Assembly: GCA_030686995.1 (NCBI GenBank)
Contig: CM060709.1
Coordinates: 19,187,360-19,251,359 of the forward strand
Origin: Artemisia argyi
Lineage: Eukaryota; Streptophyta; Magnoliopsida; Asterales; Asteraceae
Direction of reading: 5' to 3'
DNA length: 64,000 nt
Shown: piece by piece, positions 45,701-56,493 of the stretch
Position numbering within the stretch: position 1 is the first letter of the stretch
Layout of the letters: every line of letters starts with the position of its first letter
Translations under genes and position numbers: made by a program
The notes under the pieces: generated by a model
Told to the model about the DNA's origin: nothing
The model's input: the letters and a program-made list of their open reading frames with translations, nothing else
Databases searched by the model: none

Positions 45701-46778
45701 TGACTTTAAACCGGCGGTTCAACAACAAAGACGGGTAAATCCTAAGATTCATGAGGTTATCAAGCAAGAGGTCATTAAACTTCTTGATGCCGGTTTGATT
45801 TACCCGATTTCGGATAGTCCTTGGGTGAGTCCCGTTCATTGCGTGCCAAAAAAGGGTGGCATAACGGTTGTCAAAAATGATGATAACGAGTTAATTCCGA
45901 CTCGATTGGTAACGGGTTGGCGCGTTTGTATTGATTATCGAAAATTAAACGACGCCACCCGTAAAGACCACTTTCCATTACTTTTCATGGATCAAATGCT
46001 CGAAAGATTGGCGGGAAACGAATACTATTGTTTCCTTGACGGTTTTTCGGGTTATTTCCAAATTCCCATCGATCCTCAAGATCAAGAAAAAACGACTTTT
46101 ACGTGCCCATACGGAACATTTGCTTATCGACGCATGCCTTTTGGCTTATGCAATGCTCCGGGCACATTTCAAAGATGCATGATGGCCATTTTTCACGACA
46201 TGATCGAGAAAACAATGGAGGTCTTCATGGATGATTTTTCAGTCGTTGGGAATTCATTCGAATCATGTCTCGCCAATTTAGACAAAATGCTTCAAAGGTG
46301 CAAAGACACCAACCTTAGTCTAAATTGGGAGAAAAGTCATTTCATGGTCAAGGAAGGAATTGTCCTTGGCCATAAGATTTCCAAGAGTGGGATTGAGGTC
46401 GATAAAGCTAAAATCGACGTCATTGCTAAACTCCCTCATCCCACTACTGTTAAAGGTGTTCGGAGTTTCCTGGGTCATGCCGGATTCTATCGTAGATTCA
46501 TTCAAGACTTCTCAAAGATAGCTAGGCCTATGACCCGACTTCTTGAAAAAGAGACTCCATTTGTCTTTTCCGATGAGTGCATCGAAGCTTTTCAAAATCT
46601 CAAGAAAAAGCTTACCGAAGCACCCATTTTAGTTGCCCCCGATTGGGACCTACCTTTCGAACTCATGTGTGATGCAAGTGACTTTGCAATAGGTGCGGTC
46701 TTGGGGCAACGAAAAACCAAACACTTTCAGCCGATTCATTATGCAAGCAAGACCTTGACCGAAGCTCAAGCTCATTAA
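42714..46778 (+). CDS. Athila Gag-protease-RT polyprotein, ended by a nonsense codon in RNase H
   Basis: Starts at ATG 42714 and codes for 1354 aa. Gag lies around residues 85-240, with FYGFERDDPQDHIRWF, LFPFSLDGAAKNWLD, FFPPSKTTALKNEIMKF and CPHHGF, as in Athila Gag. A zinc knuckle CVTCGGPHAYYNC lies near 312. An Asn/Gln-rich low-complexity region spans about 340-470. Protease lies near 700-790 (ADLGASINLMP, VPLILGRPFL). RT covers about 990-1230, with CIDYRKLNDATRKDHFP, RMPFGLCNAP and the catalytic FMDD. RNase H starts (CDASDFAIGAVL) but the frame stops at 46776, where the downstream reading shows an aromatic codon changed to TAA. Confidence 0.92.
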   Translation: MRTRSSTSTSPFQSLNNIPRRRRNRRRTNRIAEPEFRAIPIMAVEPTMNELLQAPIEGYGDAIIIPAIVADNFELKTGLINLVTSRQFYGFERDDPQDHIRWFNKITSTIKCKNVPEEAIKLLLFPFSLDGAAKNWLDKQPPRSIETWEDLVKKFVNEFFPPSKTTALKNEIMKFTQKFDESFGEAWDRYKDMLRKCPHHGFSELMQLDTFYNGVSQVDQDSLNASSGGNFLNRTTKDALMIIENKSKVRIPRSKLVVSQINVGPSSSSPVAQSSTDARLDKLTKAIHALVLTKTKKVSSQPAEVKKVDTCVTCGGPHAYYNCTATDGNPFEVNAIVGNSNQGGNQYRPQMEQNYRTNNQSGPPGFSQPNNPNRFNQNQQQRNPNVQNQFQAPMNQYQNQGGNYNQGSQNQGNLNRNQGYGNFNQGNNFHGNQNHVNFQNQGFNQNNRAQNFPQNQTAAQPQSSTDELLKQFMKAQEETNRLLIGQISELKKSLNDRPSGSGTLPSNTIANPKGDVKAITTRSGVSYDGPTVPTTSSSSPPEVVEREHEATKDKVQITSTRSTAHVQPHVVPKTKSKPGIVFEPSENPVQQKASIPYPSRLNDQRLREQTNDQMKKFLEIFQKLHFDISFADALLYMPKFASTFKSLLSNKEKLFELTKTRLNENCSAVLLKKLPEKLGDPGKFLIPCDFQKLEECFALADLGASINLMPFSIWQKLSLPELTPTRMTLELATRSVTISKGIAEDVFVKVGKFHFPADFVVVNFDADPRVPLILGRPFLKMARALIDVFEGEMTLRVGDEKLVINIENTSKDLLELEREAINQIDVIDVACDDYLEEVLHVQGSINPSNDVSPPSLTPFLGGDFILEEIEACLSCDSHVDYDSINPEENLFLLEKLLNDDPSSLPPKELHNVEVKDVDETDDFPDVELKELPPHLEYAFLEGDNKFPVIIAKDLNEENKTALLKVLKSHKRAITWRLSDIKGINPEFCMHKILMEDDFKPAVQQQRRVNPKIHEVIKQEVIKLLDAGLIYPISDSPWVSPVHCVPKKGGITVVKNDDNELIPTRLVTGWRVCIDYRKLNDATRKDHFPLLFMDQMLERLAGNEYYCFLDGFSGYFQIPIDPQDQEKTTFTCPYGTFAYRRMPFGLCNAPGTFQRCMMAIFHDMIEKTMEVFMDDFSVVGNSFESCLANLDKMLQRCKDTNLSLNWEKSHFMVKEGIVLGHKISKSGIEVDKAKIDVIAKLPHPTTVKGVRSFLGHAGFYRRFIQDFSKIARPMTRLLEKETPFVFSDECIEAFQNLKKKLTEAPILVAPDWDLPFELMCDASDFAIGAVLGQRKTKHFQPIHYASKTLTEAQAH

Positions 46779-48402
46779 ACCACAACGGAAAAAGAATTAC
46801 TTGCCGTGGTGTATGCGTTTGAGAAATTTCGGCCGTACTTAATCTTGACTAAGTGCATAGTGTACACGGACCACTCGGCTCTAAAATATCTCTTTGCCAA
46901 GCAAGACGCTAAGCCGAGATTGCTCCGTTGGGTTCTCCTCCTACAAGAATTTGATATCATAATTCGTGATAAAAAAAGGAGCCGGGAACCTCGCTGCTGA
47001 CCATCTTTCCCGATTGGAGAATCCTCATAAAGGAGTTCTCGAGAAAAAGGAAATAAACGAAACGTTTCCTCTCGAGACACTCAATGTGATTTCCTCTCGT
47101 GGTGATTCTAGTACCCCATGGTTTGCCGACTTTGCAAACTATCATGCAGGGAACTTCGTTGTCAAAGGGATGTCGTCCCACCAAAAGAGCAAATTTTTCA
47201 AAGATGTCAATCACTACTTTTGGGACGATCCCTACCTGTTTAAAATTTGTGCGGATCAGGTTATTCGAAGGTGTGTTCATGGCCAAGAAGCCATGGAAAT
47301 CCTAAAGGCTTGTCATAATGGACCTACCGGGGGACATCATGGCCCGAACTACACCGCTCAAAAAGTCTTTGAGTCCGGTTTTTATTGGCCCTCCATTTAT
47401 AAAGACGCCCATGACCTAGTCAAATCTTGTGACTCGTGTCAACGTCAAGGAAAGATCACACAACGGGATGAAATGCCTCAAAACGTCATCCAAGTGTGTG
47501 AAATCTTTGATGTTTGGGGCATAGACTTTATGGGGCCGTTCCCGTCTTCACGAGGGAATAAATACATACTTGTGGCCGTTGACTACTTGTCAAAATGGGT
47601 CGAAGCAAAAGCTCTCCTGACCAACGATGCCCGAGTAGTTGTCAAATTTTTGAAGTCGTTATTCTCAAGGTTTGGAACTCCCCGCGCTATCATAAGCGAT
47701 CGCGGTACACACTTTTGCAACGAACAATTTGCAAAAGTCATGCTCAAGTACGGTGTCACTCACCGTCTTGCCACTGCATATCACCCACAAACGAGTGGGC
47801 AAGTGGAGGTTTCAAACCGAGGTTTGAAAAGAATTCTTGAAAGAACCGTAGGCAAAAACCGTGCCTCTCGGTCGGATAAGCTAGACGACGCTCTATGGGC
47901 CTTTCGCACAGCTTATAAAACACCCATTGGGTGTACTCCTTATAAGCTCGTCTATGGAAAAGCTTGTCATCTTCCGATTGAGCTCGAGCACAAAGCTTAT
48001 TGGGCTTTGAAGAATGCTAATTTCGATCTTAAGTCTGCGGGTGATCACAGGAAAGTTCAACTCAATGAACTCAATGAACTTCGTGATCAAGCTTACGAAA
48101 ACTCTTTAATCTATAAAGAGAAAACCAAAAAGATCCATGACTCCAAAATTAAGAACCGCGTTTTCAACGTTGGTGACCGAGTCCTTCTTTTTAACTCTCG
48201 ATTAAAGATCTTTTCGGGTAAGCTTAAAACCCGTTGGACCGGACCTTTCACCGTTGCCAAAGTCTATCCATATGGTACCGTCGAGTTATCTCAAGACGAC
48301 GGTCCCAATTTCAAAGTAAATGGGCATCGGTTGAAACACTATTTTGGAGGGGACATACCACCTGTTGTCCCGGACCTCCAAACTTTCCCCATGGACCAAT
48401 GA
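46779..48402 (+). pseudogene. Athila RNase H end and integrase, separated by stop and frameshift
   Basis: After the TAA the same frame continues ([31 protein letters not shown]) to about 46970. A run of seven A (46971-46977), apparently one too many, then shifts the frame. From there the integrase frame is open to 48402: [10 protein letters not shown], the zinc-binding H..H..CxxC region ([18 protein letters not shown]), the core D,D35E residues ([23 protein letters not shown]) and the C-terminal [12 protein letters not shown] and LKTRWTGPF. There is no chromodomain, as expected for Athila. A start codon at 46966 exists but is probably not used as a separate protein start. Confidence 0.88.
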
Positions 48403-48456
48403 ATTCGGGGATCGAGTCAAGCTAGCAACTCGATAAACAAAAACAAGTAACAACAA

Positions 48457-49196
48457 ACACGGGTTTTCACCCGTGTATCTGATTTCCTCCTATTTTCTAA
48501 CACCCTAGTGTGGGGGAGTGGCCACCCCCCAGCTACTTGAGATGTACATATCTTTCAAAAAAAAAAATGTGTGCTTGAATAAATAAAGTGAAAAATACAA
48601 ATGACATTCCCACAGTTAGCTTTTAATATTCTCGTCTTTCATTCAACATTTCGGCATAATCACCGGGATTTTGAATATTGAGGACAATATTCAACTCTAA
48701 GTGTGGGGGAGGGGAAAATTCTAGCGAATTTTATCAAAATATACCGTCAGTACCCCCATTTTTGGCCAAAATTTTTCAAAAATTTTTCACTTTATTTTAA
48801 AATTTTTGTGGTTATCAATTCGCCTTGTCTAAATGACAAAAGGGATTGGCTAATCTAGGAGCAAACGGCTCTTGGTAAAGATAACTCAAACCCGTTGATG
48901 GCTTGCAATTTGCCAAAAATTGTATGGTTCCTCAACTCCCCATCATCCTCAAAAGCTAATGAGTTGGCTAGCCCGCAAGATTATGGCTTGTGGTAAAGGC
49001 TGTGGAAAAACCATAATTGGTAATCAGCTCACCAAGATGTTGACTGTTCCATCAAGAGTTGGCTAGTCCAGGAGCAAACGGCTCCTGGTAAAGAAAAATC
49101 AAATCCGTTGAAAGCTAGTGGTTTGCTCAAAATCACACGGCTATCAGGTGTGCCACAGTTCTTACACCTGGCTATTCCAGAAGTGATGGTTTTTGG
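48457..49196 (+). promoter_or_regulatory. ordered RNA hairpin array in the Athila 3' UTR
   Basis: Six hairpins. A, 48457-48476: stem ACACGGGT/ACCCGTGT, loop TTTC. B, 48673-48692: stem GAATATTG/CAATATTC, loop AGGA. H1 is 48855-48875, H2 48973-48993, H3 49068-49088 and H4 49177-49196. H3 is perfect: stem CCAGGAGC with GCTCCTGG around loop AAACG. All four H copies follow GGCTA at 3-4 bases and are followed by TAAAG. H1 keeps pairing through G-T pairs; H2 has an unrelated stem sequence (CCGCAAG/CTTGTGG) yet the same frame of flanks. The array lies between the integrase stop and the PPT, and is conserved in the non-autonomous element. Role unknown. Confidence 0.72.
48507..48714 (+). promoter_or_regulatory. 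two internal PPT-like tracts
   Basis: AGTGTGGGGGAGTGG at 48507-48521 and AAGTGTGGGGGAGGGG at 48699-48714 closely repeat the true PPT core (GTGTGGGGGAT). Extra plus-strand primers are possible but unproven. Confidence 0.55.
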
Positions 49197-49252
49197 TAAA
49201 GAGACTTCAAATCCATTAATTTTTCTCAAAAAGATTGCTAGGGACTAGCAAT

Positions 49253-49269
49253 AGTTTAGTGTGGGGGAT
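49253..49269 (+). promoter_or_regulatory. Athila polypurine tract
   Basis: AGTTTAGTGTGGGGGAT ends exactly at the 3' LTR start and is identical to the PPT of the non-autonomous element. Confidence 0.88.
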
Positions 49270-52200
49270 TGATGAGTGTGTAAATACTCATCATTTTTAG
49301 TCAATTCTGAGCTGCAAAACGATCAAAAATACTCAAAAACGCACCAAAATGCGAACAAAATCCCAAAGATCGTATTTTATATGTTTCTTATGAAAAACAA
49401 GTGAAAACAAATGAAAAACAAACAAAAGTTACATATTTGGCAGTTTCAGTCCCCCGACTTTCAAAATTTTACAAAACTAGTCCCTGGTCAATCGTTTTCA
49501 AAGAAAAGTCAACCGTGATCTTTAAAAGCCAAAACAAATCACAAATGATCTTTGGGTAAAACGATTTGGAAAATTACACAATTGGTCCCTAAACTTTGGC
49601 CAATTGACAATTTTAGTCCCCGGAGTTTCAAATATGGAGAATTTTGTTTTTGGGTCCTTTGTTTTACCTAACTTGACATAATCAACCTTGGGATAAAGTT
49701 TGGAAAGGTGGCAGAATTGGTCCTCAGAATTTAGAAAATTGCATGAATGGTCCTTGGTTTTTTAAAAACTACATCCCACACGTTTTTTTTTATTTAATTT
49801 CGGGTCCATATTAACCAAGCCCACCATTCAATTAAAACTACCCAAGCCCACCATAAACTCCCCACTTGGCCCAAAGCATCTCCTAGCCCACCTCTACCCC
49901 TTTCATGTTTAAATAAAAAAAACATCCAACCCTAACCCTAAATCATAAAACGTACGCACCTCCTCCTTCTACCATCTCCCCCACCCACTCATAACCTACT
50001 GTTAAAATAATAACAGTACTTCCCCTCTCCCGTGATCACATCAAGCCAAGAAACTATCACCATCCCCTCCCATCAACCTCAAAACCCACTCCCCAATCCC
50101 ACTACTCCCCTCCAAACTCGTACCTAACACCATCTACCACTCAGGAAATGCCATGGTGGCAATCCACCTCTCATTTTTGGGCGCCAAAGTGGAGTCAAGG
50201 GCTGTGATTAGTTCAAGATAAATCCAAGGGTGATGATGAGATATCAAGAAAGCACAAAGATTTTGTATCTCAGTGAAGAATCACATTGAAGATGAAGACA
50301 AAGAGAGGAGCTTATTTTGGTACCTACCTCCTCCAAGGTTTAGTATAAGTAGATGACTTATTGTAAGCCTAAGGGCATTCGATTCTATTTTATTTTTTTA
50401 CCTTATCTCCTTTATTTTTGTAATTGTTATTTTCAGTTTTCATGGTGTACTACGAATTTTTTAAGAATCAATGAAAGTAATTTTTAAGTGTTATCTCATT
50501 CTTTGTTAAGCTTTACTGATTTTTTTATTTAAGTTATTGGAAATTGATTGGGTTCTGTCGAATTAAAAGAAAGAAAAAAAAAGAGCAAAGATAAAAAAAA
50601 ATTCCAGAAAAGAAAAAAAAAATAAATAAGAAAAAAAAATAAAGAAGCAGTAGCAGCAATGGAATGGATGGGATGGAAGAAATGGTTTAAAACTCGGGTG
50701 AGCATATAGGTGGTCATTGGCTCTTGAATTCTGAGGCTGCACTCATCACAAGTAGGCTTTACATTTGTTAATACTTTGAATGAATTCGAATGTGTGGTTT
50801 TTAGTAGTGTAATTTCAAATATCTACTTGATATAATTACTATTAGTTGGATAAGTTGTTTATGAATCTTAGAAACTAGGTCGAATCGAGGGAGTGGGGTA
50901 CAAATGAATGATTTTAGTTGTTGTTATTAGTAAATCTTAAGTTGTTGGTTAGATTATAAATCGCTCGTTTGAACTTTTAGACTGTTTTTTTGGTTCGTTA
51001 AACTGAGCTTGCTCAGTTACCAAACTGCTTGTTTGGCAAAAAAAAGTGCCCTGCACCCCAGATTTGGGTGAAATTCAATTCAACTTTAGTTGCTCAATTC
51101 TTAGCGAATTGGTGTAATCCTTGTTGGTTTATACTTACCCCTAGGTAGGCTTTGTAGATTTACTTTTAGATTCCTCACTATAACTTTTTAGATTACTAAA
51201 TTGAGACCTTTAGTCAGCTTACTTTCGTGGACTGCTATGCTCTTGTTCTTGATTTTGCTGAGCTTGTTGATCTCTTGTTTGGAGTTGAATCTGTTGTTAC
51301 TGCTATTTATTGTTGCTTTTGTTGTTGTTTACAAGTTTGAATAAGCTATTGCGAGCTTATTAGTAACCTGAAATTTCAGTTCGTATGAATTAGTGCAAGT
51401 AACAAATCTTGAACAAATTAAATTTGATCTTAAATCTGGTCTTGTGAAATTTTTGTTTACTGAAAGAAAAAGGAGCGGTTACTAAAGAGTGTTTGTGTTG
51501 TCTGTGAGTATCTAACTGTTCGCCAAAGGCAAAAGAAAAAAAAAATAAAAAAGTTGTAGGCCAAGGGTCGAACCCCTGACCTCTAACCTCCAAACGACAC
51601 AACAACACAACACCCAAACCACTATGCCCTTGGGTCTTTTGTCAATGGTTCTTCACATTTAAATGTTTTAAACTAGTTGGTTTCTAATAACATTTTTAGC
51701 TTGTTTAAACTGTCAAGCTTATGGCAGCTTATTTATAAGAGAATTTTGGGATTTTGAATTTTTCTTAGGTTAATATTAGTACAAACTAATTTCCAAAAAA
51801 AAGTTTCAAATTTTTAAGCTTCATAATTTATATCTTAGAATTTAATTTGTGCCATTTAGTTTTTAATTCATTATAAATAGAATTTTGGTCAAAAAGATTA
51901 ATTTTCTTTTTTCTAAAATTTTCTTTTGTCTTGTAGTACGTTAGAAGATTTATTAGAAACCTGTAGGACTTTCGTAGCTTAAATTTTACGTTTTAATTTG
52001 CGCGTGACGTTTATTTAGAATAAATGTTACGTTTACTTGTGTAATTTGTGAATTAGGATTCCCAATACCTAACTTTGTTTTCCCGTAGCTTTTTAGGTAA
52101 ATTTTAAATAGTTAGTAGCATACCTTAGTTTATTTCTCATTTAGGTTGCGTTTAATAACTCTTAATTTTCGTTAACGTATTCACAAAACCAAATAACCTT

Positions 52201-52452
52201 TCCAATCATACAAGATTTTAATCCAAATCTCATTCGAAGCTTTCCATTCACACCTCGTTGGGGTACGACCCGGGAATTCACTTCCCGGTCTCACAATTTG
52301 AATATCACTTTCACAAGTTTTGCAAGGTAATCGTTTTCCTAAACGGTTTACTTGCATTACTTCACGTTTGTTTGTCTCACGACAAGTTAAACTTCACGTT
52401 TGTTGATATTTTGATAAATTGTTGTTTTCACACACCAAAACACAATGAATCA
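49270..52452 (+). repeat. 3' LTR of the Athila element
   Basis: Same length as the 5' LTR and nearly identical, with scattered substitutions (for example near 49494, 49529, 50284 and 51311). Confidence 0.94.
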
Positions 52453-55400
52453 CATGTCTATCTGAGTACCTAAGGCCTTTTGTATAGATTGCCAAAATCT
52501 TGACATGAAACGAGAATCACGATCCGATATAATAGATATTGGCACTCCATGTCGGGAAACTATTTCCTTGAGGTACAACCTAGCAAGGGTTTCCATATCA
52601 TCTGTTTCTCGTATAGGAATGAAGTGTGCTGATTTCGTAAGGCGATCAACTATTACCCAAATAGCATCATGCCCGTTGAATGTTCTAGGTAGTTTAGTGA
52701 TAAAATCCATCGTAATTCTTTCCCACTTCCAAATGGGAATCTCAGGCTGTTCCAATAAACCATACGGCTTTTGACATTCAGCCTTTACTCTAGAACATGT
52801 TAAACACCTGCCCACATATCTGGCAATGGATGCCTTCATGTCGGGCCACCAATAGTGTTTCTTCAGATCTTGATACATCTTATCAGAATCTGGGTTAATG
52901 GAGTACTTAGATTTATGGGACTCGTGCATTATTACGTTCCTTAAGTTACCATGATAAGGTAACCATTTTTGACCCTTAATACAACGAGTTCTGTCTGAAC
53001 TTATCTCAAAAGCCTTATCCATCCCTCGTAAATTCTCAAGTTTACGATCCTTCATTTTGAGGGCTTCATTCTAGGCTTTGAGTATTTGAGAAGGTAGATT
53101 CGAATGAAGATTCATTACTAATGACCTAACTCTAAGTGGTTTGATTCGTTCCTTTTGGCTCAAAGCATCTGCTACTACATTAGCTTTGCCAGGATGATAA
53201 CAAATCTCACAATCGTAATCAGCAAGCAGTTCTACCAATCGACGTTGTCTCATGTTCAACTCTTTTTAATCAAGAATATGCTGTAGGCTTTTGTGATCAG
53301 TGAAAACCGTACACTTAGTGCCATACAGATAATGTCTCCATATTCTTAGAGCGAACACTACTGCTCCTAATTCTACATCATCTGTAGTGTAGTTTTCCTC
53401 ATGTGTCGTGAGTTGTCGTGATCCATAAGTGATTACTTTATCCTTTTGCATTAACACAGCTCCAAGACCTCTTCGAAAAGCATCACAATAAATGACAAAA
53501 TTATCGTTTCCCTCTGGTAATGGTAAGATCGGAGCTTCACACAACTTTCTCTTCAAAAGTTGGAAAGCTATCTCTTGATCTTTTCCCCAGTCAAACTTCC
53601 TGTTTTTCTGGGTTAGCTCTTTTAAAGGTTTGGCTATTTTTGAAAATCCCTCAATAAACCTTCGATAGTAGCCCGCAAGTCCTAAGAATTGTTGTATCTC
53701 AGTAGGATTCTTAGGTTGCGACCAATCCTTAACGGCTTTGATTTTTTTTGGATTGACACGAAGTCCTAGTTTATCTATCATGTGTCTGAGAAATTGCACA
53801 ACACTAAACTAGAATTCACACTTAGAGAACTTTGCATAAAGTTTCTCTATCTTAAGCAGTTCTAGGATTATTCTCAAGTTTTTAGCGTGTTATTCCTCAT
53901 TACGTGAATAGATAAGGATATCATCTATGAACACTATAACAAATTTATCCAAGTATGGTTTACACACCCGATTCATGAGGTCCATGAAAACCGCTGGTGC
54001 GTTTGTCAAACCAAATGGCATAACTTGAAATTCATAGTGCCCATATCTTGTTCTGAAAGCGGTCTTAGGGATATCTTCTTCCCTCACTCTCAGTTGATGC
54101 TAGCCTGATCGTAAGTCGATTTTCGAGTATACGCTTGAACCTTGTAGTTGATCAAACAAGTCATCAATCCGGGGTAATGGGTATCGATTTTTAATAGTAA
54201 GTTTGTTTAATCCACGATAATCGATACACATCCTAATAGATCCGTCTTTCTTCTTTGCGAATAGGACAGGAGCTCCCCAGGGTGATGTACTTGGACGTAT
54301 AAAACCTCGATCAGTTAATTTCTGGAGTTGTTCAGAGAGTTCCTTCATCTCTGAAGGGGCTAACCTATAGGGTGCTTGGGCTATAGGTGTTGCTCCGGGA
54401 ATTAAGTCGATTTGAAATTCAATTTGACGAATCGGAGGTAAGCCAGGTAAATCCTTAGGAAAAACTTCTGGGTATTCCCAGACTACAGGGATCTCCTCCA
54501 GTCGTTTTTCATCTGGCTTAGTCTCCGTTACTTGAACCACAAAAACTTGACAACCTCATGACATGCATCGTTTTGCTTTGATACATGAAATGAAGTTAAG
54601 TCTAGTTCTACTTTGATCTCCTCGGATAGTTAAAGTCTCACCATTGATAGGTACATGGATGATTTTTTCGTCACAAAGAATCTTTGCTTGATTCTTGGAC
54701 AACCAATCCATTCCCACAACAACGTCAAAACTACCGAGTCTAATAGGTATGAGATCAATCTTAAAGTGGTGGTTGAATAAGGTTAGGGTACAACCCTTAA
54801 TGACCGTGTTAGTACTAACTAAGTTTCTGTTGGCCATTTCTATCTCATAATAATTATCTAAAGCTATGGGTTTAATCCTAAGTTTAGAGGCTAAGGGTAT
54901 GGATACGAAACTTCTATCTGCCCCAGAATCAAATAATATCTTAACTAAATGATTATTTAAAAGAAACTTACCCATGATTACGGTTGGATCTTGTGGATCA
55001 TTCCTATTCCTCAACATATATGCTCTACCCTGGGCACCATCAGTATTTTTCTTTGGGCATTTATTCATATAATGATCCTTTTCCCGCAAGTATGACAAAT
55101 GACTGTTGCTGGTGGTAGATTTCCTCCAGCAACTGGTCTTTTGTTCCTACAATCCTTTGGGTAATGGCCCACCTTGTTACATATATTACATTTAATGACA
55201 TAAGGCCCTGTGTGATGCCAGCTGCATCTCCTACACACAGGGGCACTTCCAGCATACCCACTTTTCTCATTTAAAGTGGTGGCATAAGCTCTTGCATTAT
55301 CTTGCCTTGGTTGAGGATAGGGATTTGTATGATTACCACTGTTGTTATTACGGTTGTTACCGAAAGCTCTCCCATCGTGGAACTTTTGTTTATTATCGTA

Positions 55401-56102
55401 GGGCACTGGCACAGAGTTGTGCTCTGTTACTTGGTCCATTAACCTTAAGGTTATGTTAATGGCATCCTCTAACGTTTGAGGTTTAGAGGCTGTAACATTC
55501 CCTTCGATACTCCGGGGCAAACCTCCGATGAAAACTTCTATCGTCTTTTCAACAGTTGGTACCATTGTAGGACACAAAGTATCGAACTCTTGAAATCTCC
55601 TAATATAAGTTTTAACATCGTTCCCCTTCACAGTCAAATTATAAAATTCATCCTCCATTTTCTTGACTTCTGTCCGAGGGTAGTATTTCTTAATCATAAG
55701 TTTCTTAAACTCAATCCGAGATAACTTATATGCCTCTTCTATTCCTATTGGTTGGGCATACGAATTCCACCAAGATAACTCTTCCTCAGTAAGCGTTCCC
55801 GTTGCTAACTTAACTCTACAATCCTATATACAATTACTACGGGAAAATATTGATTCACATCTCTCAAACCAATGAATTAATCCTATGGCCCCTTCTGTCC
55901 CCTTGAAATTGAAGGGCTGACAGCTTATAAATTCTTTGTAGTTACTCTTCTTCACTACAGGGATTTCAGGGTTTCTAGCCATGTTTGCATCCCTAGCTCC
56001 TAGTGTTGTAGTTACACTGTCAGTCATTAGTCGATGGATATCTTCCTGAGTCATGGCGGGAGTAATGGGAGTGACAGGTGTGGTAGTTCTTGTACGTGCC
56101 AT
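52453..56102 (-). pseudogene. Tekay gag-pol (Gag, protease, RT, RNase H, integrase N-part)
   Basis: Minus strand from ATG 56102. Gag begins MARTRTTTPVTPITPAMTQ and is broken near 55824, then continues (YYPRTEVKKMEDEFYNLTVK) to zinc knuckles (CNICNKVGHYPKDC, CHTCGK). Protease follows ([13 protein letters not shown]). RT comes next ([53 protein letters not shown], catalytic FIDD). RNase H begins [13 protein letters not shown], in which one residue of the usual CDAS motif is changed, and includes the [10 protein letters not shown] tail. Integrase includes [20 protein letters not shown] and [12 protein letters not shown]. Stops or frameshifts lie near 55824, 55065, 54550, 54095, 53885, 53805, 53265 and 53070. 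The frame is cut at 52453 by the Athila insertion and resumes at 39001. Confidence 0.9.
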
Positions 56103-56493
56103 TCTAAAGGTAAGATGTGGTAAGAATTTTGTTATAGTTTATGTTTTAAGTGTTGAAAACACTTTTCTGATACTGATGGGTATTGAAAATGGCAAGTTCC
56201 TAGCAAGAATCGTTACGGTTCACCGAAAATAGTTTCCCCCTCTGTCTAAAGGCATAGTGATTCTAAGGGATCCTAAGTTTTTACTATTCCTAGGTATGTC
56301 TACTTGTTTTAATTTTTTCTATTTGTTTTAGTTTTTAAGTCCTAAGGCAATCTATAGTGTGTTCTAAGGCAATGGGGAATCCTAATACGGGATACGAGTT
56401 TTATGAAAAACCTTTTTTTTTAAGTGAAAACCTAGCAAGTGCCCGTTCAACTAAGTTATCTACCTATAACCTATATTATCTAAACCTATAACC

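Larger units (their letters stand above)
39002..52452 (+). mobile_element. Athila-lineage Ty3/gypsy retrotransposon, nearly intact
   Basis: 13451 bp. Both LTRs are 3183 bp and nearly identical; TSD CATGT lies at 38997-39001 and 52453-52457. The tRNA-Asp type PBS follows the 5' LTR and GTGTGGGGGAT precedes the 3' LTR. One long Gag-protease-RT frame is followed by integrase, and an 870-bp structured 3' UTR. No envelope-like ORF is present, although many Athila elements have one. It is inserted in the integrase of the Tekay element. One nonsense and one frameshift mutation break pol, so this copy cannot make full Pol without correction. LTR similarity indicates recent insertion. Confidence 0.94.

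Noticed and set aside
48403..49269. Possible envelope-like ORF after Athila integrase
   Set aside because: No frame longer than about 66 codons is open; the region is structured untranslated sequence.
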